From: an uncultured Pseudomonadales bacterium
GTDB taxonomy: Bacteria > Pseudomonadota > Gammaproteobacteria > Pseudomonadales > Pseudohongiellaceae
DNA: 64,000 nucleotides
Direction: 5' to 3'
NCBI GenBank assembly: GCA_905478195.1
Contig: CAJQHM010000014.1
Location: 1-64,000 of the forward strand
This document shows positions 18,064-27,733 of this stretch, piece by piece. The translations under genes were made by a program, and so were the position numbers. Positions within the stretch are counted from its first letter, which is position 1. Each line of letters begins with the position of its first letter. The notes under the pieces are model-generated. The model was not told the DNA's origin. It was given only the letters and a program-made list of their open reading frames with translations, and searched no databases.

Positions 18064-18615
18064 TTATACTCCTCGAGGCCTGCCGCCACGTTTGCCGTTA
18101 CGTTCGCCGCCAGGTCGACGACGCTCTGGGCGTTTGGGCCTAAGCTCTTCCGCGCTCAGAAGCCCGTTGTTATCGCTGTCCAGAGAGAGAAAATTCGCCT
18201 CCTGGAATTCCGTAAGACTCACCGCGTCATCGCCATTTGTATCCATCTCCTGAAAGCGGGCTGTCGCACGCTCAGTCATTTCCCTTCGACGCTCCTGCAT
18301 GCGAGCGATCTGCGCCTCGCTAGGTTCGCGCTGACCACGATCCGCGTTGTCATCTCCTCGATTCCTGGCTCCGGGTCCGCGTCTGGGCCCTGCATTTAGA
18401 AACTCATCGAGAGTCAGAAAGCCGTTGTCATCGCTATCGAGGCGGCTCAGGTTCTCAGCGCCTCGCTGTTGAAACTCTTCAATATTAATGAAGCCATCTC
18501 CGTCGCTGTCGAGATTGCTTAGTGCTCTATTGCGTCCGTGCTCCTCGTCGGCCGCTAGTGCCGAACTTGAAAGTCCAAGTACGCTCATTGCAATTACTAC
18601 TGATAATCTGTTCAT
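18064..18615 (-). CDS. Exported EF-hand calcium-binding protein
   Basis: 183 residues. A signal peptide (about 1-21, SSALA-A) is followed by four EF-hand loops: DSDGDGFINIEE, DSDDNGFLTLDE, DTNGDDAVSLTE and DSDNNGLLSAEE. An Arg/Gly/Pro-rich spacer lies between the second and third, and a similar basic tail ends the protein. Each loop keeps the 1-3-5-12 acidic ligands for Ca2+. Ribosome site GGAGTAGGAATC precedes the ATG. It lies about 200 bp upstream of the ECF sigma gene, in the same direction. The partner and function are unknown. Confidence 0.9.
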   Translation of the reverse strand: MNRLSVVIAMSVLGLSSSALAADEEHGRNRALSNLDSDGDGFINIEEFQQRGAENLSRLDSDDNGFLTLDEFLNAGPRRGPGARNRGDDNADRGQREPSEAQIARMQERRREMTERATARFQEMDTNGDDAVSLTEFQEANFLSLDSDNNGLLSAEELRPKRPERRRPGGERNGKRGGRPRGV

Positions 18616-18942
18616 GATTCCTACTCCTGAAATCTATTTGGCTCTTGCAATAGCCTGGTTTTGGATTAGTTGCTGCAGTCACTCATCTATACGCGAGAAC
18701 ATGAAAAACCCGTCGCTGGAATATGTCGAAGTTGGCAAAATGCCTATTCTCATTGCAGCTGTGGTCAGCAGGTGTGCGTGCAAATGGTATTTTGTAAGAC
18801 CCACCCTGAGAATTCTGATAGAATTCAGCCTGATTTTTAGCAAGCCAGAGCAAGGTATTCGGCATGTGTGCCGTCGCCTGGGCTCAGTCAATTTCTAAAC
18901 AGGTTTGATGCCTCCGGCAGTCTTAGAGGGTATGTGTTACTC
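18616..18942. other. Divergent intergenic region, 327 bp
   Basis: It separates the EF-hand gene (minus) from korA (plus) and must hold promoters for both. Open frames here are short, overlap each other and have no recognisable product. I see no RNA gene or long repeat. Confidence 0.45.
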
Positions 18943-20829
18943 ATGGAATTAGCAGAAGAAAATTTAGATGAGCATCATCTGGACGAGAAGGAAGTTGTCG
19001 ATGTAGTGGTGCGTTTTGCTGGGGACTCCGGTGATGGCATGCAGTTGACCGGAACGAACTTCACCGAAGCCACGGCACTCTATGGGAACGACCTGTCGAC
19101 ATTCCCGGACTTTCCTGCTGAGATTCGGGCTCCAATAGGCGCCACCTTCGGTGTCTCCGCATTTCAGATCTATTTTGGCGCCGAGGATGTGACCACCGCA
19201 GGTGATGCGCTGGATGTTCTCGTCGCAATGAATCCGGCGGCCCTGACTACCAATATTGGTAACCTGGTGGAGGGCGGTTTGCTCATCGTCGATAGTGGAG
19301 CATTCACCGCGAAGAACCTAAGCAAAGCCAAGTATCAGGTGAATCCATTGGAAGATGGATCGCTGGAGAAGTTTCGCGTTCTGGAGATAGACATTACCAA
19401 GCAGGTTTTAGCCGCAGTAGAGCAGTTTAATCTGGGTCATAAAGCGGGTGTTCGTAGTAAGAATATGTGGACTCTCGGTCTGGTGCTCTGGTTGTTCGAC
19501 AGGGATCGCGCTGGAACCATCGAAAGTCTGAAAACCAAGTTTGCCAGCAAGCCCGAGATAGCGAGCGCGAACATCGCCGCATTGAACGCGGGTCACGCTT
19601 ATGGCGAAACCGCTGAGCTTCCCGCTGGCATTCATGTCTATAAGATTCCCAAGGCAAAAGTTGCACCCGGCACTTATAGAAATATGACCGGTACCAACGC
19701 GCTGGCCTGGGGCCTGATCGCAGGTTCCGAATTGGCGAATATCGACTTGTTGTTTGCGTCTTATCCGATTACTCCAGCATCGAATCTATTGCATGAGTTA
19801 GTGCGCCATAGAGAATTCAATATTAATACGTTTCAGGCCGAGGACGAGATCGCGGCGGTGTGCGCTGCAATCGGCGCATCCTTCGCCGGCTCTCTTGGCG
19901 TCACTTCTAGTGCGGGCCCTGGTATTGCATTGAAGGCGGAGGGCATAGCCCTTGCCTGTGCAACCGAGTTGCCGCTAGTAGTCGTCAATACCCAGCGCGG
20001 CGGACCATCGACTGGCCTGCCGACCAAGACCGAGCAGTCAGATTTAAACATGGCATTGTATGGCCGGCACGGTGATACACCTATGCCGGTCATTGCGTCA
20101 TCGACCCCTGTCGATTGTTTCGATGTGGCCATAGAGGCGGTTCGTCTGGCGACAAAATATATGACTCCGGTGATGCTGCTCTCCGATGGTTATCTGGCGA
20201 ATGCGGCGGAGCCCTGGAAGATTCCAAATATGTCTGAGTTCGAACGCTTTCCGGTGGAGCACTACACTAAGACTGAAGACTTCAAGCCTTCTATTCGTAA
20301 TCAACAGACGCTGGCGCGTGTCTGGGCCAAGCCCGGTACTGCTGGGTTAGAGCATCGTATCGGCGGCATAGAGCGCAGCTTCGATACCGGTGATATATCC
20401 TATGATCCGGCAAACCATCAGAAGATGACTGACTTGCGTCAGGCGAAGATAGCCTCAATAGCGAACGATATTCCGCTACAGGAAGCCTGTTTGGGCAATG
20501 ATTCCGGAAAGCTAGCGGTCGTGGGTTGGGGTTCCACTTTTGGTGCTATACATCAGGCTGTGAAGCGAGCTAGAGCGGAGGGTTTGGAAGTGTCTCATAT
20601 ACATGTACGTTATCTTTCTCCACTGCCGCGTAACCTGGGCGAACTACTTAAGAGCTTCGACTCGATACTGGTGCCGGAGATGAACACGGGGCAATTTGTA
20701 AATCTGATTCGTGCAGAGTATTTGATCGATGCCCAGGCCTTGAACAAGGTGGCCGGGCAACCATTTAAAATTGGTGAAATTCTAGCGGCAATTCACGCAA
20801 ATCTTGCCGATGTAGGGAGCAATTCATGA
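18943..20829 (+). CDS. korA: 2-oxoacid:ferredoxin oxidoreductase, fused gamma-alpha subunit (KorA type)
   Basis: About 629 residues from the ATG at 18943; an upstream in-frame ATG at 18868 would add 25 unlikely residues. The N-terminal gamma domain (about 18-190) holds RFAGDSGDGMQLTG. The alpha domain has the pyrimidine-binding YPITPASNLLHEL (Tyr274) and the loop TSSAGPGIALKAEG. With KorB it would oxidise 2-oxoglutarate (or a similar 2-oxoacid) with CoA, reducing ferredoxin, as an alternative to the lipoate-dependent dehydrogenase. The stop overlaps the korB start. Confidence 0.92.
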   Translation: MELAEENLDEHHLDEKEVVDVVVRFAGDSGDGMQLTGTNFTEATALYGNDLSTFPDFPAEIRAPIGATFGVSAFQIYFGAEDVTTAGDALDVLVAMNPAALTTNIGNLVEGGLLIVDSGAFTAKNLSKAKYQVNPLEDGSLEKFRVLEIDITKQVLAAVEQFNLGHKAGVRSKNMWTLGLVLWLFDRDRAGTIESLKTKFASKPEIASANIAALNAGHAYGETAELPAGIHVYKIPKAKVAPGTYRNMTGTNALAWGLIAGSELANIDLLFASYPITPASNLLHELVRHREFNINTFQAEDEIAAVCAAIGASFAGSLGVTSSAGPGIALKAEGIALACATELPLVVVNTQRGGPSTGLPTKTEQSDLNMALYGRHGDTPMPVIASSTPVDCFDVAIEAVRLATKYMTPVMLLSDGYLANAAEPWKIPNMSEFERFPVEHYTKTEDFKPSIRNQQTLARVWAKPGTAGLEHRIGGIERSFDTGDISYDPANHQKMTDLRQAKIASIANDIPLQEACLGNDSGKLAVVGWGSTFGAIHQAVKRARAEGLEVSHIHVRYLSPLPRNLGELLKSFDSILVPEMNTGQFVNLIRAEYLIDAQALNKVAGQPFKIGEILAAIHANLADVGSNS

Positions 20830-21824
20830 ATCAGGCTCTACCTAAGTTAACTGTAAAAGACTATGCCTCGGATCAAGAAGTGCGTTGGTGTCCAGGTTGT
20901 GGTGACTACGCCATACTGAAGACGATTCAGAAATTGATGCCATCGTTTGAGCAGCCAAAGGAGAATCAGGTGTTCATCTCCGGTATCGGTTGCTCATCGC
21001 GCTTTCCCTACTATATGAATACCTTCGGTTTTCATACTATTCATGGCCGTGCGCCCGCTATCGCTACCGGCGTCAAGCTCGCCAACCCCGAGCTGGATGT
21101 CTGGGTAATTACCGGTGACGGTGACGGGTTCAGTATCGGCGGTAATCATATGTTGCACGTATTGCGGCGTAATGTAGACCTGCAGATTCTGCTTTTTAAT
21201 AACGAGATATATGGATTGACTAAGGGGCAGTATTCCCCCACCTCGCAAACAGGTACCCGATCGCCGTCATCTCCAACTGGCTCTATCGATCTACCTTTGT
21301 CACCCTGTGAAGTGGCATTAGGGTCGGGTGGAACTTTTATCGCCAGAACCATCGACACCGAGGCAAAGCATCTCTCCGCGGTAGTGACTCGGGGTCATGA
21401 TCATCGAGGCGCTTCATTCATCGAGATTTTGCAGAACTGCCCTATTTATAACGACGGCATCTTTGACCAGGTGAAGGATAAGAAGATCGCTGCCGATTTC
21501 AAGGTGGAGCTGGTTCATGGTGAGCCGGTGGTATTTGGTAAGGAGCGTGAACAGGGGATTCGTCTCAACCACGACACTCTGAAGCTAGAGTTAGTCGATG
21601 CTACTAATGAGGATGTGCTCGTTCACGACGAAACGAATAAGATTCTGGCTACTATGCTGGCGACCATGAAAGGGCCAGACTTTCCCGTAGCAGTGGGTGT
21701 GATCTACCGGGAGGATAAGTCATCCTATGTAGATGACTCGCAGCAGCAGCTAATCTCGGTGCGCGCCGCGAAGGGATCCATGCAGGAATTATTACACAGT
21801 GGTCATATCTGGGACGTGGAATAG
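20826..21824 (+). CDS. korB: 2-oxoacid:ferredoxin oxidoreductase beta subunit (KorB type)
   Basis: 332 residues. The thiamine-diphosphate motif runs GDGDGFSIGGN (Gly97-Asn107). Four cysteines likely bind one [4Fe-4S] cluster: Cys22 and Cys25 in WCPGCGDY, Cys56 in GIGCSSRFPYYMNT, and the Cys of ILQNCPIYND. These are the standard beta-subunit features. The ATG overlaps the korA stop (ATGA), so the subunits are translationally coupled. No ferredoxin gene is adjacent. Confidence 0.94.
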   Translation: MNQALPKLTVKDYASDQEVRWCPGCGDYAILKTIQKLMPSFEQPKENQVFISGIGCSSRFPYYMNTFGFHTIHGRAPAIATGVKLANPELDVWVITGDGDGFSIGGNHMLHVLRRNVDLQILLFNNEIYGLTKGQYSPTSQTGTRSPSSPTGSIDLPLSPCEVALGSGGTFIARTIDTEAKHLSAVVTRGHDHRGASFIEILQNCPIYNDGIFDQVKDKKIAADFKVELVHGEPVVFGKEREQGIRLNHDTLKLELVDATNEDVLVHDETNKILATMLATMKGPDFPVAVGVIYREDKSSYVDDSQQQLISVRAAKGSMQELLHSGHIWDVE

Positions 21825-21916
21825 CAAGAGGGCCGTTCTAGCTGAAAGGGAGGTTTTTTTTCGGCGAGCTGTTCTTTGGCAAACAATTACAATAGATCGT
21901 GGTGTACACTAAGCTT

Positions 21917-23113
21917 ATGAGTCAACAAGTTATCAATCGTCGAATCTTCCTGCAGATGGGTCTAACCGGTGCCGGGCTGTTTGCTGCCGGTGGAGCGCTG
22001 CGATTCCAGCAGGCTTTGGCAGCCGGCATTGAATCGCCCGCTTTTTACTCTCTTTCTAACATGGGTCAGTTGCAGAGAGCAGACAGCAATGGCCTAAAAC
22101 TGCCGCCGGGATTCAAGTCGCGGATTGTTGCGCGAACTGGCGCGGCACCTGCAAAGCGATCAGGCTATATCTGGCATCCTGCCCCGGACGGCGGTGCGAC
22201 CTTCGCAACAGAAGACGGTGGCTGGATCTATGTTTCCAATAGCGAATTACGCGACAATGCCGGTGGTGTTGGCGCGCTGCGTTTCAATGCTCAAGGCGAC
22301 GTAGTAGACGCCTATTCGATCCTGGATAACACAAATTTGAATTGTGCGGGTGGGCCTACTCCATGGGGCACCTGGTTGTCCTGCGAGGAGTTCGATCTCG
22401 GTCAGGTCTATGAGTGCGATCCGGCGGGCAAGAACAACGCCGTGGTTCGCCCGGCGCTGGGCTCATTCAAACATGAGGCAGTGGCGGTAGACACCCAGAA
22501 CCGGTGTCTCTATCTGACGGAGGATCAGAGAGATGGCGGTTTTTATCGTTTTCGTCCTGATCGAGACTTGCCCGATATCAGTAGCGGTCAGTTAGAGATA
22601 GCTTCGGTGGTCAATCGAGATGGCAAGTCCTTTGTTGAATGGCTCGCGGTGCCTGATCCTTCGGCCAAGCAGGAAGCTATTCGATTTCAGGTGCCTGGCT
22701 ATGCGGTATTTCGAGGTGGTGAGGGCGTTGCAATCCATGCTGGCGTCACCTACTTCACTACCAAGCATGACAACCGCGTATGGGCCTACGACAATAACAG
22801 TCATCAGTTAAGCATCGTCTACGATGTCGAGACTAGTGATAACCCAATACTCAAGGGCGTCGACAATGTAGTGATTACCCCTGGCGGCGACGTGCTTGTC
22901 GCTGAAGATGGCGGTGATATGCAGATAGTGGTTTTGACGCCGGAAGGGAAAGTTATTCCGCTTGTTCAGATTCTGGGCCATGAGAAATCAGAAATTGCAG
23001 GCCCGGCTTTTGATCCTGGCTATCAGCGCCTCTATTTTAGTTCCCAGCGGGGCTCGCTCGGAAACAACACTGGTGGCATTACCTACGAAATATACCGCAG
23101 CGACCTGACTTAA
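21917..23113 (+). CDS. Tat-exported PhoX/DUF839-family protein
   Basis: About 398 residues from the ATG at 21917; another start 18 bp upstream is possible. The Tat signal has NRRIFLQMGLTGAG and ends near ALAAG. The mature part is a beta-propeller of the PhoX (DUF839) type, with WHPAPDGGATF, GGPTPWGTWLSCEE, KHEAVAVD and DNVVITPGGDVLVAEDGG motifs. PhoX enzymes are Ca/Fe phosphatases for phosphate esters, but many DUF839 proteins of this size are uncharacterised. No Pho-box was recognised. It is monocistronic. Confidence 0.82.
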   Translation: MSQQVINRRIFLQMGLTGAGLFAAGGALRFQQALAAGIESPAFYSLSNMGQLQRADSNGLKLPPGFKSRIVARTGAAPAKRSGYIWHPAPDGGATFATEDGGWIYVSNSELRDNAGGVGALRFNAQGDVVDAYSILDNTNLNCAGGPTPWGTWLSCEEFDLGQVYECDPAGKNNAVVRPALGSFKHEAVAVDTQNRCLYLTEDQRDGGFYRFRPDRDLPDISSGQLEIASVVNRDGKSFVEWLAVPDPSAKQEAIRFQVPGYAVFRGGEGVAIHAGVTYFTTKHDNRVWAYDNNSHQLSIVYDVETSDNPILKGVDNVVITPGGDVLVAEDGGDMQIVVLTPEGKVIPLVQILGHEKSEIAGPAFDPGYQRLYFSSQRGSLGNNTGGITYEIYRSDLT

Positions 23114-23123
23114 ACTCCATAAA

Positions 23124-23169
23124 AAAACCGCCGCGCGTTCACCGTTAGGTAAACAGCTGTGGCGGTTTT
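23124..23169. terminator. Bidirectional terminator between PhoX-like and cupin genes
   Basis: Nine-base arms AAAACCGCC and GGCGGTTTT lie between two convergent genes. An A run on the left and a T-rich run on the right would serve both strands. The loop is long (28 nt) but contains a small ACAGCTGT palindrome. Confidence 0.7.
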
Positions 23170-23202
23170 CTTTCGACTGAAGTTTAACTCCAGAAGGTGA
23201 TC

Positions 23203-23670
23203 TTAATCTTGTGGGATTGAGGTGGTTACCACCGGGCCCATACCAAAGATCTGTACCACGACTTCCTCGTCTTTCGCCATGTCATAGTGATGACCATTCG
23301 GCGGCTCGTAGATGAACGTGCCCGGTCCAACGGCTGTCATCTTGTCGGGAGCATAGATATCTGACTCTGGCCCAGTATGCACATACCAGGTGCCTTTCAG
23401 TACGTTAATATAGCGCGCCTGATTGTGATAATGGGGCCGGCTTCCGCGTCCGGGAGGCCAGGTGATCTGAATGACATAGATTCCGGATTTATTGGGGTCG
23501 CCATACAGTACTGTGGTTATGCTGCCGTCGTCAGGGTGCAACTGATCGGGCGTCGCAATCATGAAGTCATGTTCGTCAGGCTCAACTACCTGAGCTGACA
23601 GAGTCTGGGTAGTGATGATTAACCCGGCAAATAACATGCTGGCCGTGGTTAGGATTCTTTTGACTGTCAT
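23203..23670 (-). CDS. Exported cupin-domain protein
   Basis: 155 residues from the ATG at 23670, chosen for its GAGGAAA ribosome site and because a clean signal peptide follows (cleavage near LSA-Q). The cupin core contains PPGRGSRPHYHNQARYINVLKG, giving the G-x5-H-x-H-x-E-like motif in the weaker form HYHNQARY, and a second half with FIYEPPNGHHYDM. Cupins bind a metal through His residues. The reaction is unknown. Upstream codons to 23883 are open but look non-coding. Confidence 0.82.
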   Translation of the reverse strand: MTVKRILTTASMLFAGLIITTQTLSAQVVEPDEHDFMIATPDQLHPDDGSITTVLYGDPNKSGIYVIQITWPPGRGSRPHYHNQARYINVLKGTWYVHTGPESDIYAPDKMTAVGPGTFIYEPPNGHHYDMAKDEEVVVQIFGMGPVVTTSIPQD

Positions 23671-23983
23671 TATTATTTCCTCGTTTTTAAAATAGGGGAT
23701 CACAAACAATGTCCCTTCGAGTCTCGACGTTTTAGTCGAAGGGAAAAGATAACAGGTTTTGGCCGTCACGCCACGCTTATTAGAGCTGAATAGGTGGCCC
23801 CGGTGGGTCTTCGACCCAGCCTGCGCGGGTATATCAATGCCGTGCAGCAGCGCGTCTAGGCACAGATAACGGGCCATATACACAAAATTGGATATTTGCT
23901 ACGCTCCTTTCAAGTTTCAAGTTTCAGATTACAGGTTACCCCCGCGCTAGCGCGCACTCTCAGCATGATTCGGCGAAAACTCC

Positions 23984-24748
23984 ATGAAAAAGAAAAATAA
24001 CGATAAATCTGCCCAGAACGAATCACCAGACAATCGACCCTCTAGCGCATCTCGCCGCGACCTTTTAAAGAGTGCCGGTTTGGTCGGCGCGGCTGCGGTC
24101 AGCACTGTTGCGGGCTCTAATGTGATCGCCGCGGATTCGCCAGGCTCCAGAACTAATCCGTCAGCCGATTCTATGGCAAGTGCGCAGCGCGAAGCCCTGG
24201 AGGCGTTAACCGCCGAAGAGGCCGAGACCCTGGAGGCGATCTGCGATTGTCTAATTCCCTCCGATGAGCATGGCCCCGGCGCAAAAGAGGCGAGAGCCGT
24301 GCATTACATCGATCGATCTCTGGCGAGTCACAATCGCGACGTGCGAGAAAATTACAGCGTAGGCCTGAATGCGATTAACGAGTTCGCGCGCAAGACGCGC
24401 GGAAAAAGTTTCCCAGCCTTGCTGCGTGATCAGCAGGATTCGATTCTACTCGCGGTGCAGACGAACAAGATTTCCGGATTCATTCCTAATGGAAGCGGTT
24501 TCTTCAATATGCTTCGCTCGCACACTATCGATGGCACTTTCTGTGATCCTTATTACGGCGGCAATCAGAATTTCGTTGGCTGGGATATGTTGCGTTATCC
24601 CGGAATTCGACTAGGTGTAAGTGAGGCGGACGTTTTCGCCGGAGGTGATCTGCCTCCAAACCATCAGTCAGCCTACGATCACAGTACCTACACGAAGCTT
24701 GCGGACAACGGCTCTGTTGATGATCGGGGGGGTAAAGACTATGCCTAA
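23984..24748 (+). CDS. Gluconate 2-dehydrogenase subunit 3-family (GMC small subunit), Tat signal
   Basis: 254 residues. A Tat signal (SRRDLLKSAGLVGAAAV) is preceded by a charged N-terminus. The subunit-3 domain has LEAICDCLIPSDEHGPGAKEA, VHYIDRSL and a C-terminal FCDPYYGGNQNFVGWDMLRYPG motif. Such subunits carry the flavoprotein through the Tat route and are needed for its maturation. The stop overlaps the ATG of the GMC oxidoreductase gene by 8 bp, so the two products form a complex. Confidence 0.9.
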   Translation: MKKKNNDKSAQNESPDNRPSSASRRDLLKSAGLVGAAAVSTVAGSNVIAADSPGSRTNPSADSMASAQREALEALTAEEAETLEAICDCLIPSDEHGPGAKEARAVHYIDRSLASHNRDVRENYSVGLNAINEFARKTRGKSFPALLRDQQDSILLAVQTNKISGFIPNGSGFFNMLRSHTIDGTFCDPYYGGNQNFVGWDMLRYPGIRLGVSEADVFAGGDLPPNHQSAYDHSTYTKLADNGSVDDRGGKDYA

Positions 24749-26444
24749 GCGACTCGCCAAGACAAATGTCGTCATCGTTGGCATGGGAGCGGCTGGCGGA
24801 GTCGTCGCGCTTCCATTAACCAACGCCGGCTTGAAGGTGATTGGTATCGAGGCCGGCGGTTGGCTCAGCCCAAGGGATTTCGCGCCGGATGAACTGCGCA
24901 ATGGTTCGCGTAACTGGCCCCAGTCGGTGCAGAAGGCGGCGAGTGAAGCGCCGACGATTCGTGCGACGTCGAATGATACGGCTGTCCAGGGTGGCCATCC
25001 GATGATGAATGCCGTCGGTGGCACGACTATGCATTATTGGGCTCAGAGTTGGCGTCTTAATCCCTGGGACTTCAAGGTAGTCAGCGAGACGAAGCAGCGC
25101 TATGGGGCCGATCGTCTACCGCAGGGATCTACTGTGGAAGACTGGCCCTTCGGCTATGAAGAGTTAGAGCCCTACTACGACAAGATCGAATACACGATAG
25201 GCATATCCGGCCAGGCCGGCAATGTTCAGGGTAAGAAGAACAGGGCGGGCAATATATTCGAAGGCGAGCGTGAGCGAGAGTACCCCATGAAACCCCTGCG
25301 CAGTTCGCCCTTTACAGATTTAATGGGCAATGCTGCGCGAAACCTGGATTGGAATCCGTTCCAGGGCCCTGCGGCTATCACTACCGAATTATTCGATGGT
25401 CGACCACCGTGTCAGTATCACGGTTTCTGCAACAAGGGCGGCTGCCATGTGCAGGCGAAAGGCTCGACCGCGTTTAACGTGATTCCGAAAGCTATAGACA
25501 CTGGCAATCTTGAGGTCGTTACCTTTGCGCGCGTGACCCAGATCGTGACTGACAACGGTGGCAAGGTCACCGGCGTTGACTACATAAAAGGTAACGAGAG
25601 CTTCTTTCAACCGGCAGACGTGGTATTGCTGGCGAGCTATGCCTATGAAAATGTACGCCTGCTACAACTCTCCAAATCGAGAGCCTTTCCCGATGGGCTT
25701 GCCAACAACGCCGGACAGGTGGGCAGGCACTATATGAGTCATCATCAGGGTGCGCCGGTGTTCGCTCTGTTCGATAGAGACTTGCACAATTGGTATGGTC
25801 TTCCGGCTCAGGGTGTTGCGATTGACGAATGGGCCGATGATAACTTTGATCACGGCGAGCTCGATTTTATAGGCGGTGCAAACCTTTGGGCTCACACCGA
25901 TAGAAAACCCATGACGGCAGCAAAGATGTCTACCTTTGGCGAAGTGAGGAATTGGGGCTCGGACTGGAAGGCCTTCATTATGAAGAATGCGGATAGGACG
26001 AATACTTCCTATATTCAGAAAACGACGCTGCCTTATGAAGACAACTATCTGGATCTCGATCCGGTAGTTAAAGATCCTTTGGGTTTTCCAGTGACGCGAA
26101 TAACGGCACGTTACCGCGACAATGAAAAACGTATCGCGGCCTTCTCTCAGGAGAAGATGGAGCAGTGGTATCTGGAGGCCGGCGCCATCAAGGTGGTGAA
26201 GGCGGGTTTAGGCAATTTAATGGGCGCTACCACACACGCCTATGGCGGCACACGAATGGGTTTAAACAGCGAGACCAATGTGGTGAATGAGTGGGGCTTC
26301 ACCCATGAGGTGCCGAATCTCGGTATTCTAGGAGCCTCGGTAATGGGCACTAGCGGTTCGCGCAATCCTACTCTCACGGTGCAAGCGCTTTCCTGGAGAA
26401 CGGCAGAATATCTGGTCAATAACTGGCGCTCCGTCGTTGGCTAG
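24741..26444 (+). CDS. GMC-family FAD-dependent oxidoreductase
   Basis: 567 residues from the ATG at 24741, where the FAD-binding strand begins at once (VVIVGMGAAGG). GMC features include GGTTMHYWAQSWRL, a Cys-rich CQYHGFCNKGGCH segment as in gluconate dehydrogenase large subunits, the THAYGGTRMG region and the final SRNPTLTVQALSWRTAEYL. It would oxidise a sugar acid or alcohol in the periplasm, exported with the upstream subunit 3. A cytochrome c subunit, normally third in the operon, is not found next to it, so the electron acceptor is unknown. Confidence 0.92.
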   Translation: MPKRLAKTNVVIVGMGAAGGVVALPLTNAGLKVIGIEAGGWLSPRDFAPDELRNGSRNWPQSVQKAASEAPTIRATSNDTAVQGGHPMMNAVGGTTMHYWAQSWRLNPWDFKVVSETKQRYGADRLPQGSTVEDWPFGYEELEPYYDKIEYTIGISGQAGNVQGKKNRAGNIFEGEREREYPMKPLRSSPFTDLMGNAARNLDWNPFQGPAAITTELFDGRPPCQYHGFCNKGGCHVQAKGSTAFNVIPKAIDTGNLEVVTFARVTQIVTDNGGKVTGVDYIKGNESFFQPADVVLLASYAYENVRLLQLSKSRAFPDGLANNAGQVGRHYMSHHQGAPVFALFDRDLHNWYGLPAQGVAIDEWADDNFDHGELDFIGGANLWAHTDRKPMTAAKMSTFGEVRNWGSDWKAFIMKNADRTNTSYIQKTTLPYEDNYLDLDPVVKDPLGFPVTRITARYRDNEKRIAAFSQEKMEQWYLEAGAIKVVKAGLGNLMGATTHAYGGTRMGLNSETNVVNEWGFTHEVPNLGILGASVMGTSGSRNPTLTVQALSWRTAEYLVNNWRSVVG

Positions 26445-26513
26445 TATAAATCCTGATCAGGCCGAATTCTGGCTTGGTTAAGCTCAAATCTTCGTAAGCA
26501 AATTAGATAATCT

Positions 26514-27701
26514 ATGGTCGATAATAGTCAGAAGATCGCTGTGCTCGATGTGTTCAGGTTTATCGGTGCAGTAATAGTGGTTCTCGTGCATTACGAATTA
26601 ATATTCGGTCAGTTTATTGTCTGGGGCGCACTGGGTACCACGGCTCTGTCATGGTTCTTCATGGTCAGCGGCTTTGTTCTGTCCTATGTTTATCCTTCAC
26701 TTAGCGGTTGGGCGGCAACGAAGCAATTCTATAAATTTAGAATCATCCGTATTTATCCGGCGTATGCCTTCGCCATTCTGGTATCTTCGACCTTCGTCTG
26801 GCTGAGCTATCTGTCTGTGGGGGAAGCCTTCTTCGTCGAGGCGCACAGGCCTTTTCAGATCACCTATGACCTGCCCGAGGTGAAAGACACCAGCTTCTTT
26901 TTGATCGCTACCCTCAGGCACTATCTGTTCACCCAATCCATAAGCAGCATCGAAACGCTGAAGCTATTGTTCAACGGGCCCTTGTGGTCGCTGGTTTTGG
27001 AGGCGTATTTCTATCTCTGCTTTCCGCTGTTCCTGATTCTTCTGAGAAAGGTAACTACCTATAAGCGTGTGTTCGCAGTATTCATTGCAGGCTATCTGAT
27101 GCAGTTTGGGTTGATCGCTTTTTTTCTGCCGGAAGCTGAATACTATGATCTGGCTACACTCAATGTGCCGGTGTATACGAATCCAATAATTCGCTTCGTA
27201 GAATTTGTGTTCGGTATGCTGATCTACAGGCTGTTCGCCCTGTCGGGAATCGACAAGGACAAGGGCAAGGTAAATCTCATACCGCTGCTGATATCGATAG
27301 TTGTCTATTTGTTTGTGATCTGGTTTGGAGAGAACTATGTTCCCTATCAATACAGTTCTTTCTTTGTTGCGATACCTGCGGTAGCGGTATTGGTCTACTG
27401 CATGTTAAACCTGCAGTGGTACCCAAAAGGCGCCACGTTAAAGCTTTGTGAATTATTGGGTGGTCTTAGCTATATTATTTACTGTCTGCACTGGCCTTTT
27501 ATGGAGATGGTGCAGTATTTCAACCTGTTGCCCGAGTCATGGCCTTACCAACTTCACCTGCCGGTATTGGCCAGCATACTCATCGGCATTTCCTACCTGG
27601 TCTATCATTTTCTGGAATTCCCGCTTAGACGAAAGATGTATAAGTTGTTGATCAAAAAAAATAAGGAATGTAATGGCGCGTGCAAATCTAGTCTCCTGTA
27701 A
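26514..27701 (+). CDS. Acyltransferase family 3 (OafA/NolL-type) membrane protein
   Basis: 395 residues with about ten membrane helices. The N-terminal helix has VFRFIGAVIVVLVHYE, with the putative catalytic His26, and a later GPLWSLVLEAYFYLCFPL block is typical of the family. These proteins acetylate or acylate exported carbohydrates. No polysaccharide genes are near, so the acceptor is unknown. The gene starts 69 bp after the GMC gene and is 33 bp before a drug-type MFS gene. Confidence 0.9.
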   Translation: MVDNSQKIAVLDVFRFIGAVIVVLVHYELIFGQFIVWGALGTTALSWFFMVSGFVLSYVYPSLSGWAATKQFYKFRIIRIYPAYAFAILVSSTFVWLSYLSVGEAFFVEAHRPFQITYDLPEVKDTSFFLIATLRHYLFTQSISSIETLKLLFNGPLWSLVLEAYFYLCFPLFLILLRKVTTYKRVFAVFIAGYLMQFGLIAFFLPEAEYYDLATLNVPVYTNPIIRFVEFVFGMLIYRLFALSGIDKDKGKVNLIPLLISIVVYLFVIWFGENYVPYQYSSFFVAIPAVAVLVYCMLNLQWYPKGATLKLCELLGGLSYIIYCLHWPFMEMVQYFNLLPESWPYQLHLPVLASILIGISYLVYHFLEFPLRRKMYKLLIKKNKECNGACKSSLL

Positions 27702-27733
27702 AAGTTAATTGCACGCGTTAGGGAATAGCGAAG

